The position numbers and the translations under genes were made by a program. The notes below the pieces were generated by a model. It did no database searches and was not told the DNA's origin. It was given only the letters and a program-made list of their open reading frames with translations. A stretch of 64,000 bases of DNA from Nitrospira sp. ND1 (GTDB lineage Bacteria; Nitrospirota; Nitrospiria; Nitrospirales; Nitrospiraceae): contig NZ_FWEX01000006.1 of assembly GCF_900170025.1 (NCBI RefSeq), forward strand, positions 2,757,236 through 2,821,235, written 5' to 3'. Shown here piece after piece: positions 55,719 through 64,000 of the stretch; the stretch's first letter is position 1; each line of letters begins with the position of its first letter.

Positions 55719-57551
55719 ATGACAATACCTGCATCATTCTTTCTCGGCATGTCGCGGAGCAGCTACTCCAGGTTGGGAGTGGCCCTGGCGTTGATTGCGG
55801 TGATCGGCGCGATTGACTGGTGGTTGCCCCTGGGATTGACCATCACCACGCTCTACGTAGTGCCGGTTCTCATCGCCTCCCGGATCCCTCACCCCCGTCT
55901 TACGTTCTGGGTGGCCGCCCTCGCGTCTCTGGTGACGATTCTCGATATGTTCGATCGGCCGCTCTTTGCATTGACCTGGGTCAGCGCCATGAATCGGGCC
56001 TTTGCGCTCATGGTGATTTGGGTGACCGCGCTGTTGTGTTTGCGGCGGCAGCGCGACGAGGCCGAATTGTTGCGTATCAATGAAGATATCGAGCAACAGG
56101 TGCAGGAGCGCACGGCGGATCTGGCTGCCGCCAATCAGGAACTTGAAGTGCTGCGAGCGGAAGCGGTGTCTGAACTGGTCGCGATCGTCAAATCATCGGA
56201 CGACGCCATTGTAGGCATGACGCTGAACGGCATGATTCAAAGTTGGAATCGCGGAGCGGAACGGGTCTACGGGTATCGCGCCGAGGAGGTGCTCGGTCGG
56301 CCCATCTCTGTGCTCTGTCCCTCGAATCGATTGGATGAGGTGCCGACGATGCTCGACCGGATCGCCCGGGGAGAGCACGTGCGCAATGTGGAGATGGTGC
56401 AGCGCCGGAAACAGGGGGAGCGCATCGATGTGTCGTTGACGATCTCGCCGGTGAAAGATGCGGATGGGTGTGTCATGGGCGCGTCGGCTATCGCGCGCGA
56501 TGTCACGGTGAAGCGGCGCATCGAAGCGGCTTTGCGGGAAAGCGAGGCCCGGTTTCGCATGATGGCGGACACAGCGCCGGTGATGGTGTGGATGGCCGGA
56601 CCGGACACGCACATCACCTTCATCAATAAACGCTGGCTGGAATTTACCGGGCGCACTGTGCAGGAAGAGATCGGCGACAACTGGTTTACAGGCATTCACG
56701 CCGACGACCTGGATCGCTGCCGGAAGTCGTATCTGCAGGCGTTCAAGTCGGAGCAGCCGTTCTTTCTGGAATACCGGCTCCGGCGTCACGACGGCGAGTA
56801 CCGGTGGATCATGGATACGGGAGTGCCCTTGTTCGACGAGGAGGGACAGTTCGGCGGGTACATCGGTACCTGCATGGACCTGACCGAGCGCAAGGACATG
56901 GAAGACCAGCTACGCCGGATGTTGAAGGAAAAAGAAAGTCTGCTGCGGGAAGTGCACCATCGGGTCAAGAACAACCTGCAGGTCATTTCCAGCCTGTTGA
57001 ATTTACAATCGGCCTCCATCAAGGACCCGGTCGTCAACCAGCTGTTCCGAGAATGTCAGGTGCGGATCACTTCGATCGCGCTGCTTCACGAAACGTTGCA
57101 CCGGTCGCACGATCTTTCGCGAATCAAAATGGGCGACTATATCCGCACCCTGACCGGCCATCTGTTTCGTTCATACGGGGTCGATCCGAACCTCATTTCG
57201 CTGGAGCTGAACGTGGACGATGTCGAGTTCGATATCGACACGGGGCTGACCTGCGGGTTGATCATCGATGAGCTGGTCTCCAATTGTTTGAAGCACGCGT
57301 TTATCGACGACAGCGGTGGAACGGTGCACATCGATCTGCTCGATCATGTCGACGGCACGTTTACCCTGTGCGTGAGCGACAACGGCATCGGGATTCCCAA
57401 GGACGGCGTGCTGAACAATCCCGATTCACTGGGGCTGGAACTTGTGGCGCTGCTGGCGGAGAAGCTGGACGGCAGCACGGAACTCCGCAGCGGCGCCGGC
57501 ACGGAATGGCAGATCCGCTTTCAGCAACTGCAATATTCAGAAAGGGTATGA
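55719..57551 (+). CDS. Membrane PAS sensor kinase, HisKA_2 family
   Basis: The 610-residue product has four or so membrane helices in the first 110 residues and a coiled coil (QQVQERTADLAAANQELE). Two PAS domains follow (SSDDAIVGMTLNGMIQSWNRGAERVYGY; MADTAPVMVWMAGPDTHITFINKRWLEFTG), then a HisKA_2 dimerisation domain EVHHRVKNNLQVISSLLNLQ with the phospho-accepting His at 413/414. The ATPase domain has DELVSNCLKHAF, SDNGIGIP and SLGLELVALLAEKL. This family often pairs with REC proteins of non-DNA-binding output. Its stop overlaps the next gene's start (ATGA), so the regulator at 57548 is the expected partner. Confidence 0.92.
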   Translation: MTIPASFFLGMSRSSYSRLGVALALIAVIGAIDWWLPLGLTITTLYVVPVLIASRIPHPRLTFWVAALASLVTILDMFDRPLFALTWVSAMNRAFALMVIWVTALLCLRRQRDEAELLRINEDIEQQVQERTADLAAANQELEVLRAEAVSELVAIVKSSDDAIVGMTLNGMIQSWNRGAERVYGYRAEEVLGRPISVLCPSNRLDEVPTMLDRIARGEHVRNVEMVQRRKQGERIDVSLTISPVKDADGCVMGASAIARDVTVKRRIEAALRESEARFRMMADTAPVMVWMAGPDTHITFINKRWLEFTGRTVQEEIGDNWFTGIHADDLDRCRKSYLQAFKSEQPFFLEYRLRRHDGEYRWIMDTGVPLFDEEGQFGGYIGTCMDLTERKDMEDQLRRMLKEKESLLREVHHRVKNNLQVISSLLNLQSASIKDPVVNQLFRECQVRITSIALLHETLHRSHDLSRIKMGDYIRTLTGHLFRSYGVDPNLISLELNVDDVEFDIDTGLTCGLIIDELVSNCLKHAFIDDSGGTVHIDLLDHVDGTFTLCVSDNGIGIPKDGVLNNPDSLGLELVALLAEKLDGSTELRSGAGTEWQIRFQQLQYSERV

Positions 57552-58552
57552 ACGCCATGGAACCAGCCAGCATCTTGATCGTGGAAGATGAACCCGTTGT
57601 GGCGAAGGACATTCAGCTGAGCCTGCAACGGCTGGGGTATCGCGTGCCGGCTACGGCGACCTCCGGCGAAGAGGCGATCCGCAAGGCGAGCGACATGCAT
57701 CCTGACCTGATTTTGATGGATATCGTCTTGAAGGGGAAAATGGACGGAGTGGAAACCGCCCTCCAGATTCAGCGAAAACAGGATGTGCCGGTCATCTACC
57801 TCACGGCCTATGCCGACAACCACACGCTGGAGCGCGCGAAGGTCACGTCTCCGGCCGGTTATATGCTCAAGCCCTATCAAGCGAACGAACTCCGGACCAC
57901 GATTGAGCTGGCGCTGCATCGCGCCCAGCATGAGCGGCACATGCGCGAGCGCTTGCGGTGGATTGCCACGACCATGCGTTGCATCGGCGACGGCATCGTG
58001 ACGACCGATCGCGGCGGGCGAGTGGCCTATATGAATCCCGCCGCCGAGAGCCTGACGGGGTGGAGTCAGGACGATGCGGCAGGCATGGGCGTGACGGCGC
58101 TCCTGGGTTTTCACGAAGCCGGGCCGGGATATGAATCGGAGAGTCCGGTACAGCAAGCGATGACGCAAGTGCGCATAGTGGCGATCGAGGAAGCCCTGCT
58201 GATCTCCAAGCAGGGTGGACGTCGAACCATTCGCGGCAGCGTCGCGCCGGTCGCCGACGATGGAGGGAACGTGCTCGGCGCCGTGCTGGTGTTTCACGAG
58301 ACCGCATCCGGTGAACGGGGCCTCCAGGCCTCTGATAGGCAGGGGGACACGCTCTGGAAGATGGATGCGCAGCTCGGACGTCCGCAGGGAATTATCAATT
58401 TGTGTTCCTGGTGCAAGCGTGTGCCGGACGAGTCCGGCGAATGGTATGACCTGGCCACGTTTATCGCCGAGCGATCGGCGATACAGTTCAACGGCGGGCT
58501 CTGCCCGGAATGTATGGATCAATGTTTTCCCTGCGACGAAAGGCATAAGTAG
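57548..58552 (+). CDS. Response regulator: REC-PAS with C-terminal Cys-rich motif
   Basis: The 334-residue product has a receiver domain (ILIVEDEPVVAKDI, phospho-acceptor Asp58 in LILMDIVLKG, YLTAYAD, LKPYQ). A PAS domain follows (residues about 140-260: GDGIVTTDRGGRVAYMNPAAESLTGW). The C-terminus has Cys286-x2-Cys289, WYDLATFIAE and Cys319-x2-Cys322, with more Cys at 326 and 329. This CSWC...CPEC ending recurs in PAS-type regulators, looks like a metal-binding site and takes the place of a DNA-binding domain. ATG 57548 overlaps the kinase stop. Confidence 0.88.
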   Translation: MNAMEPASILIVEDEPVVAKDIQLSLQRLGYRVPATATSGEEAIRKASDMHPDLILMDIVLKGKMDGVETALQIQRKQDVPVIYLTAYADNHTLERAKVTSPAGYMLKPYQANELRTTIELALHRAQHERHMRERLRWIATTMRCIGDGIVTTDRGGRVAYMNPAAESLTGWSQDDAAGMGVTALLGFHEAGPGYESESPVQQAMTQVRIVAIEEALLISKQGGRRTIRGSVAPVADDGGNVLGAVLVFHETASGERGLQASDRQGDTLWKMDAQLGRPQGIINLCSWCKRVPDESGEWYDLATFIAERSAIQFNGGLCPECMDQCFPCDERHK

Positions 58553-58698
58553 TTCAAGATGTGTGTGGACCTGTTCACACGAGGTCCCTCGCACGTTGCG
58601 CCCACCGCCGCAGTCTTCCTCCCTGCGCTAATTTTCGAGAAGGCTTCAAGAATGAGTGAGAATAGACTATAGTAGCGCTGCACACTCAAACAGGACTT

Positions 58699-60714
58699 GT
58701 GGCCAACTCTACTCTGACAACTCCAGACTCGCGCCCGTTACGGATCGCGCTCATCGGTGCCGGCCGTCATGCCCAGCACCATGCCCGCGCTATTTTGCGC
58801 TGCCCCGGCGTGCAACTGGTGGCGGTGGCCGACCCGTCCGACGCGGCTCAAGCGGCGATGCGCGATATTGTTCCAGGCATCGGCTGTTTCAAGACGCCGG
58901 AGGAGCTGTTTGCCTCCGAACGTCTCAATGTGGTGCACATCATTACTCCGCCGGCCTCCCATGCTCCGTTGGCCAGGATGGCGATCAAGGCCGGATGCCA
59001 CATCTATGTAGAGAAGCCCTTCACCGAGTCGGTGGAGGACGCCCAGCAGATCCTGGATGAGGCGAGCGCAAAAGGTCTTCGTGTCTGTGCCGGCCATCAG
59101 CTGTTGTATGAACCGCCCACCCGGGTATTAACCCAGTACTTGCCGTCAATTGGGCGCGTCGTGCACGTCGAGAGCTACTTTTCCTTCCGGACCGTGCGTC
59201 ATGCGCCGGGTGGCCGCAAGGTGCTACGCGCCGACCACCAGTTACTCGATATTCTGCCGCATCCGGTTTATCTGTTGCTCCAGGTGTTGGAGCAAGCCGG
59301 GGAGGGCCGTACCGAGCTGTTGTCCTTGGAAGTGAGTCAGGCCGGGACGGTGCATGCGTTGGTGCGACGCGGCGGCGTGACCGGCACGTTGATCGTGACG
59401 CTCGAAGGGCGCCCGGTGGAGAGTTATCTGCGAGTCGTCGGGAAGAACGGGTCGTTGTTCGCCGACTATGTTCGCAGCACCACGCAGCGCGCCATCGGTC
59501 CCGGGTCGTCCGGCATCGATAAGTTATTCGCGCCTTACCGGCAGGCCTGGCAATTGCTGATCGGCACGACCTCCGCGATGGCGAACCGATTTCTCAAGAG
59601 TCAGCGAAGTTATCCCGGGCTGGCCGAACTGTTTACCGCTTTCTATGAGTCTGCGCGGACGGGCGGGCCGTCGCCCTTGTCGCCGGAGAGTTTACTGGAG
59701 ACCGTGCGCATCTGTGAGCGCGTGGCGAAGGCCCTGAAGGTCGGCGAGGCCAAGGCTCTGGCTGACGCTGCGCCGAAGCCGGTCGAGAGCCGGGGCGTGC
59801 TGGTCACCGGGGGAACCGGGTTTCTGGGAAAAGAAATCGTGCGGACGCTGCTGTCGCGCGGCCGCCCTGTTCGTGTGGTGGCGCGACGTGAGCCGTCCCC
59901 CTGGGAGCGGATTGCGGGTGCCGAATATGTGGTGGCCGATGTGGCCACGGGAGCCGCTGCGCAGCTGTTCAAGGGGGTGGATACCGTCATTCATGCCGCG
60001 GCAGAAACCGCCGGTGGGTGGCCGGAGCATCAGCGTAACTCGTTGGATGCCACCGAGCAGATGGTTCGCGGGGCCGATGCGGCGGGGATTACGCATTTCG
60101 TCCATGTCAGCAGTCTTGCCGTATTGGCGCAGGGCAACGGCCGGCCCATCGGCGACGACCATCCGTTGGAGCCGGACAGCAAGGGGTCCGGTCCCTATGT
60201 CTGGGGAAAGTTGGAATCCGAACGGTTGGCGGTCCAACTCGGCAAGGAACTCGGCCTATCCGTGAAAGTGATTCGTCCCGGGGCATTGGTCGACTATCGC
60301 GATTTCGACCCGCCTGGCCGGCTCGGTAAGCGATTGGGGAATATCTTCGTGGCTGTCGGTTCGCCGGGCGATCGTCTGGGGGTGGTAGATGTCGGATTTG
60401 CCGGCCGCTTCCTTGGCTGGATGACGGACGCGTGGGACAACGTGCCGAGCCCCTTGAACCTCCTCGATCCTGTTTCCCCGACCAAGCAGGAACTGTTGGA
60501 TCGTCTCCGGCAAGCCAACCCGGATCTCACGGTGCTCTGGCTGCCGAGGTTTGTCTTGGTTCCCCTCTCCTGGCTGGCGACTCTCGCGCAGAAAATCCTG
60601 CGTCCCGGGAAGCCGGCTATCGATATCGCCAAGGTGTTCAGCGTCCTCCCCTACGATACTTCCGGGATTGCGAAGCTTGCCCCTCAGGTCGATCACGCCT
60701 CCGAGAAACGATAA
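58699..60714 (+). CDS. Fused Gfo/Idh/MocA oxidoreductase - NAD-dependent epimerase
   Basis: The 671-residue product joins two enzymes. Residues about 14-340 are a Gfo/Idh/MocA dehydrogenase (IALIGAGRHAQHHARA, ITPPASHAPLA, the signature EKPFTESVEDA, then the beta-sheet domain). Residues about 366-640 are an extended short-chain dehydrogenase/epimerase (VLVTGGTGFLGKEI, VHVSSLAVL, catalytic Tyr500 and Lys504 in YVWGK). Both active-site sets look intact. The start is GTG with AGGA close upstream. Linked oxidation and epimerisation of a nucleotide sugar would fit the neighbouring polysaccharide genes. Its own terminator is not evident. Confidence 0.9.
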   Translation: MANSTLTTPDSRPLRIALIGAGRHAQHHARAILRCPGVQLVAVADPSDAAQAAMRDIVPGIGCFKTPEELFASERLNVVHIITPPASHAPLARMAIKAGCHIYVEKPFTESVEDAQQILDEASAKGLRVCAGHQLLYEPPTRVLTQYLPSIGRVVHVESYFSFRTVRHAPGGRKVLRADHQLLDILPHPVYLLLQVLEQAGEGRTELLSLEVSQAGTVHALVRRGGVTGTLIVTLEGRPVESYLRVVGKNGSLFADYVRSTTQRAIGPGSSGIDKLFAPYRQAWQLLIGTTSAMANRFLKSQRSYPGLAELFTAFYESARTGGPSPLSPESLLETVRICERVAKALKVGEAKALADAAPKPVESRGVLVTGGTGFLGKEIVRTLLSRGRPVRVVARREPSPWERIAGAEYVVADVATGAAAQLFKGVDTVIHAAAETAGGWPEHQRNSLDATEQMVRGADAAGITHFVHVSSLAVLAQGNGRPIGDDHPLEPDSKGSGPYVWGKLESERLAVQLGKELGLSVKVIRPGALVDYRDFDPPGRLGKRLGNIFVAVGSPGDRLGVVDVGFAGRFLGWMTDAWDNVPSPLNLLDPVSPTKQELLDRLRQANPDLTVLWLPRFVLVPLSWLATLAQKILRPGKPAIDIAKVFSVLPYDTSGIAKLAPQVDHASEKR

Positions 60715-60954
60715 CCGTCTCTCCCGCATGGTCCGGTTCCTTATTAATCATCGGCATGGGGCCGTTTCATCCTCTGTGGTCGAAATGTGTGCATTAGGGG
60801 AAGTGGTTGAAAAATATAGCGATGCCGAAGGGATCGAAAAAGTTGTCCTCGTGGGGTTGATTTGAGGCGTCAGAGGGGGTAAGTCTTAGGAGTATTCTAC
60901 GAGCAAGGCCAGTCCCCAAACGGCAACCGTCTCACCACCGAAGAGTTGATCATC

Positions 60955-62217
60955 ATGAACATTGGATTGAATGCGCGTGTGCTTACCATCGGTCTGGCCT
61001 TTCTGGGCGTCGTCTCAGGATGCGCGGTAGACCAGCGCTGGCGTTCAGCCATGCAGGAAGGTAATCACGCCCTGCGTTCCGGCGACTACACGCATGCGGA
61101 GGAATCCTTTGTGGCTGCTCGCAAGGAAGCAGAGGTGCTCGATCCACAAGGGAAACGTTTGGCCGAGACGTTGAGTCAGCTGGGCGAAGTGAATCGTGAG
61201 TTGGGGCGGTTTCCACGCGCGGAGGCACTCTTTCAGGAGGCCCTGGCGATCAGGGAGCGCGTGTATGGGCCGGCCCATGCCGAGACGGCTGCCAGCCTGA
61301 CCGACTTGGGCGAACTCTACCGCCTACAGGGACTCTACACGCAGTCCGAAGCGCTTCATCAACGGGCACGGGAAATCCGCGAGCAGGTGTTCGGCGCGGA
61401 CCATAGCAAGACAGCCGAGAGTTTGAACAATATTGCTGTGGTCTATCAGGATCAACGACGCTTCGCCGACGCCGAGCCCGTCTTGCAGCGCGCACTTGGG
61501 ATTCTTGAAAAACAACTCGGGCCGGAACACAGCACGACGGCCATCACGCGCGACAACCTGGCGAAGATGTATCAGGCGCAGGGGCAGCATGCTCGCGCCA
61601 TGCCGTTGTATCAGCGCGCTTTGACGATTCATGAAAAGGCCTTCGGTCCCAACCATCCGATCGTGGCCAGGAATCTTGAGAATCTTGCGGATACGTACCG
61701 GGCCCAAAATCAATACCCTCAAGCCGAAGTGCTGTATCAACGCGCAGTCAGCATTTTTAAAAAGTCTCTCGGCAACGACCATGTCGATACCGCCGAGGCG
61801 ATGAGTCGCTTGGGACAACTCTATGAGTTGCAGGGACTCTACTCCCAGGCGGAGCCGCTCTTTCAGCAGGCGATTGCAATCCGGGAAAAGCAGCAGGGCG
61901 CAGAGAGCCCTCACGTTGCGGGTGAACTCAAGAATCTGGCGGGACTCTATCAATCGCAGAATAAGTTGGAACAGTCCGAGGATCTCTATAAACAGTCGCT
62001 GGTCATCTACGAACAGTCCGTCGGGTATGATCGCGAGGCCTACGTGAAGGCCTTGAAGAGTTATGCGTCCCTGTTGAGGCGTCGGCAGCGGTCCGGCGAA
62101 GCCGAGCGTCTGGAGGAGCGAGCCAAGGCGGTCTTGAAGCGTCTCTCACTGGAGAGTCAGAGCCAAGGGAAAACTGCTGCGGATGTTCCACTTGCTCCGG
62201 TTTCGCCGTTGCCATAG
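60955..62217 (+). CDS. TPR lipoprotein (kinesin light chain-type repeats)
   Basis: The product of about 420 residues has a signal peptide with lipobox VSGC and then about eight 42-residue TPR_12 repeats. Each has the pattern A-E-x-L-x-Q-R-A-L-x-I-x-E-K-x-x-G-x-x-H, for example ALFQEALAIRERVYGPAHAETA, ALGILEKQLGPEHSTTA and ALTIHEKAFGPNHPIVA. It ends in a Pro/Ala tail. ATG 60955 is preferred to TTG 60946. It is probably a lipid-anchored scaffold in the envelope; the partner is unknown. Confidence 0.88.
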   Translation: MNIGLNARVLTIGLAFLGVVSGCAVDQRWRSAMQEGNHALRSGDYTHAEESFVAARKEAEVLDPQGKRLAETLSQLGEVNRELGRFPRAEALFQEALAIRERVYGPAHAETAASLTDLGELYRLQGLYTQSEALHQRAREIREQVFGADHSKTAESLNNIAVVYQDQRRFADAEPVLQRALGILEKQLGPEHSTTAITRDNLAKMYQAQGQHARAMPLYQRALTIHEKAFGPNHPIVARNLENLADTYRAQNQYPQAEVLYQRAVSIFKKSLGNDHVDTAEAMSRLGQLYELQGLYSQAEPLFQQAIAIREKQQGAESPHVAGELKNLAGLYQSQNKLEQSEDLYKQSLVIYEQSVGYDREAYVKALKSYASLLRRRQRSGEAERLEERAKAVLKRLSLESQSQGKTAADVPLAPVSPLP

Positions 62218-62619
62218 GAGGGACACTGCGCTGCTCGTTTCTGCCGCTTCCCAGTGCTGAAAACTTCTGCTCCGTATAACCCCTGAACGTTCGTCCCATA
62301 CTCGATCTATCGCTCAGCTCTCGTATTGAGGATCAGGCCAAGGCTGATACCCGCCTGAAGTATGGCACTAGGGAGTACGCCTAATCCCCGGACATTGTGG
62401 CCGTGAACTGCTCAGCTAATTTCCCCAAAGACACCTCTTCGAATCGTATTTCGCACGGCGCAGTTTGTGCGGAAGCGCTCAATCTCGATGCGAGAATGGC
62501 ACAATCCCGCAGGAAGTTCAGAATTGCGGTAGGCGTATGGATTGCATTGCAGGGATGCGTACTGATTCGAGGATGCCTAACTCGGCAAGCGTGCGCCCAC
62601 TTCATCAAGCCAATCGAAT
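62218..62619. other. Intergenic gap without a supported gene
   Basis: About 400 bases follow the TPR lipoprotein gene. One open frame (62397-62729, plus) overlaps the start of the next gene and has a Cys/Arg-rich translation without motif; I do not support it. No clear terminator or promoter was found. Confidence 0.45.
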
Positions 62620-63723
62620 ATGGCAACAGGGTCTCGATTTTTCACTTCAATCAGCTGCCTGCTACTCCTACTGATTTCGATCGTCGCTCTATGCGTCGGA
62701 CTTTTGTGGATATGGGAAATCGAGCTTGATCGAGCACATGATCGGGAGTGGACAGAGAAGTCCAAGCAGACCCAACCCTATTATTGGTGGCAATTCCTGA
62801 CCCATGATGGTCACGATATCGGCTATGAGCATAAAGGTCCGTTGAAACTAGCCTTGCACCCCTATGCCGTGTATTCCAACTTCCCTAACCAGTTGTCGGA
62901 TCACTTTTCCATCGATAAGCGGGGGTTTCGGTCTAACGGCCAGGGGCCTCAGCGTGAGGGAAAAAAGCGCGTGTTGTTGGTGGGAGGCTCAACGGCGTTC
63001 GGGACCGGCCTGGAAAGTGATAGGGAGACTGTCGCCGCGCAACTTTCACGGCTTTTGGACGTGGAGGTTATCAACGCTGCGGTCATCGGCCACGGTTCCG
63101 GGCAAGAGCTCACTTATCTGTTGACGGAGTTGGTGGATCTTCGGCCCGATGTGGTTCTGGCGCTGGATGGCTGGAATGATTATTATAAGAGGCTGGAATT
63201 GCACGATCCGCGGCTGCTTGGCATGAATGGGTTTGATGAGATCGAGTCACAACTCGTCGCTTTGGCGGGATTGGCAGATCCGTCCTTACTGAAACGCCTC
63301 ACCAATTTGCCCCGGCTTTTGTTCCCACGCATCAGCCATCGGGTGAAATATTCCAGGATCGGGCTCTGGGCGGGATGGCTGGATCGGAGGGAAGCGCCCC
63401 CGCCCTCCATCGATCTTGCCGCCCATCATTATGTGGACAACCTCACCAAAATGCAGAAAGTCGGAACCGCGTTCCATTACCGCTTTCTCGTTGCCATGCA
63501 GCCGGATGTAGATCATTCTAGCGACTATCGGCATTTTCGAGAAACAGCCGTGTCCGCATTGAGACGCGGGGGCATACGAGTTCTTGACCTGGGTGCGCGC
63601 AAGGAATTCGCCCCGCACATGTTCATGGATCAAATGCATCTCAATGCCGACGGGCATCGCGTGATGGCGGAGATTATTGCCGAGGTGATCAGGGAGGCGC
63701 ACCTGCTTGCCCAGTGGCAGTAG
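62620..63723 (+). CDS. SGNH/GDSL-type hydrolase with membrane anchor
   Basis: The 367-residue product has one N-terminal membrane helix (LLLLLISIVALCVGLLW) and a periplasmic SGNH-hydrolase domain. Block I is VLLVGGSTAFGTG with the nucleophile Ser. Block II Gly lies in IGHGSGQEL, block III is LDGWNDY, and the last block has Asp and His in DQMHLNADGH. All four blocks are present, so an active esterase or O-acetyl transfer/removal enzyme is likely. Near a polysaccharide locus, de-acetylation of an exported glycan is possible. The ATG at 62620 is used. Confidence 0.88.
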   Translation: MATGSRFFTSISCLLLLLISIVALCVGLLWIWEIELDRAHDREWTEKSKQTQPYYWWQFLTHDGHDIGYEHKGPLKLALHPYAVYSNFPNQLSDHFSIDKRGFRSNGQGPQREGKKRVLLVGGSTAFGTGLESDRETVAAQLSRLLDVEVINAAVIGHGSGQELTYLLTELVDLRPDVVLALDGWNDYYKRLELHDPRLLGMNGFDEIESQLVALAGLADPSLLKRLTNLPRLLFPRISHRVKYSRIGLWAGWLDRREAPPPSIDLAAHHYVDNLTKMQKVGTAFHYRFLVAMQPDVDHSSDYRHFRETAVSALRRGGIRVLDLGARKEFAPHMFMDQMHLNADGHRVMAEIIAEVIREAHLLAQWQ

Positions 63724-63749
63724 TCATACACGAAAGGGAATGAGCAGGC

Positions 63750-64000
63750 ATGCATCGTATCGTGATTCTGATCGTTGGGTTGTGCCTTTTCGGTGTCGTT
63801 GGTTGTGCAGGAAAATCTCCGAAGAAACAGTTTCAGCGCCTGGCGGGTGAATTTGTCTCTCCGGTTCACATCACGAAGCCGGTCGATCAGCAGAGTGCGG
63901 TTCTCGGGATCACGATCAAGAGTCCGGCCTGGGTACCCAACACCGAAGATCGGTTGTATTTGGTGAAGGTCGAGAACGAGCGTGATCTCTTCGAAGGTTC
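63750..64000 (+). CDS. Partial lipoprotein gene at the right edge
   Basis: An ATG at 63750, preceded by GAAAGGGA, opens a frame that runs off the window end. The first 84 codons give a signal peptide with lipobox VVGC and a mature chain continuing FVSPVHITKPVDQQSAVLG. It is 26 bases after the SGNH hydrolase gene, so co-transcription is likely. The family cannot be named from the visible part. Confidence 0.75.
   Translation, partial: MHRIVILIVGLCLFGVVGCAGKSPKKQFQRLAGEFVSPVHITKPVDQQSAVLGITIKSPAWVPNTEDRLYLVKVENERDLFEG

Noticed and set aside
57521-58594. 357-codon minus-strand frame opposite the second response regulator
   Set aside because: The plus strand encodes clear REC and PAS motifs; the antisense frame is a codon-bias shadow.
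60785-60865. 26-codon open frame (MCALGEVV...) between the fusion enzyme and the TPR lipoprotein
   Set aside because: It has a faint CooT-like start, but it is too short, lacks a ribosome site and has no downstream continuation.

Overview
The window looks like a chromosome segment of a Gram-negative, GC-rich, diderm bacterium. The gene mix (many lipoproteins, c-type cytochrome, HisZ beside DnaB, class V aminotransferase beside SerA, type IV pili, PAS-rich kinases, ABC-dependent polysaccharide export) fits Nitrospira or a close relative in Nitrospirota. That assignment is an inference from recalled gene content; no database search was possible. No insertion sequence, prophage, integrase or CRISPR array was seen.

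Layout. 0.5-3.8 kb: minus-strand glycogen branching enzyme followed by two lipoprotein genes. 3.84 kb: tRNA-Glu(UUC). 4.2-7.7 kb: multi-PAS histidine kinase overlapping a response regulator. 7.7-8.4 kb: lipocalin lipoprotein. 9.3-21.6 kb: a self-contained type I secretion locus, made of a small leader protein, an HlyB-type ABC exporter, an HlyD-type adaptor, an unknown secreted protein and a 2446-residue RTX protein with a lipase-like N-terminus. 21.9-24.1 kb: lipoprotein, FGE/SUMF1-like protein and membrane-anchored cytochrome c. 24.2-26.5 kb: pilT and pilU (minus). 26.6-30.2 kb: bioF, a YfgM-like TPR protein and an MltD-like lytic transglycosylase. 30.4-37.7 kb: class V aminotransferase-serA-hisZ-dnaB and a large TPR lipoprotein.

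38.0-44.3 kb: two tandem type IV pilin genes, each behind a near-identical sigma-54-like box and closed by a strong terminator. Next come an O-antigen ligase/oligosaccharyltransferase-like TPR protein, a TPR membrane protein and an ABC ATPase/permease pair. The order recalls pilA-pilG-pilH-pilI of Myxococcus. 44.4-55.2 kb: a polysaccharide locus with Wzm/Wzt-type exporter, double methyltransferase, three glycosyltransferases, WecA-type initiating transferase, UGM-like flavoprotein and sugar aminotransferase, many joined by ATGA overlaps and ending in a terminator. 55.7-58.6 kb: a second histidine kinase/response regulator pair. 58.7-60.7 kb: a fused Gfo/Idh/MocA dehydrogenase-NAD epimerase. 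60.9-64.0 kb: TPR lipoprotein, SGNH hydrolase and a lipoprotein cut by the window edge.

The dominant theme is the cell surface: pilus retraction (PilT/PilU), pilins and possible pilin glycosylation, exported polysaccharide, and a giant calcium-binding secreted protein. The most promising loci for follow-up are the RTX/type I locus with its two unexplained accessory proteins, and the pilin-ligase-ABC-polysaccharide block with its paired sigma-54-like promoters.
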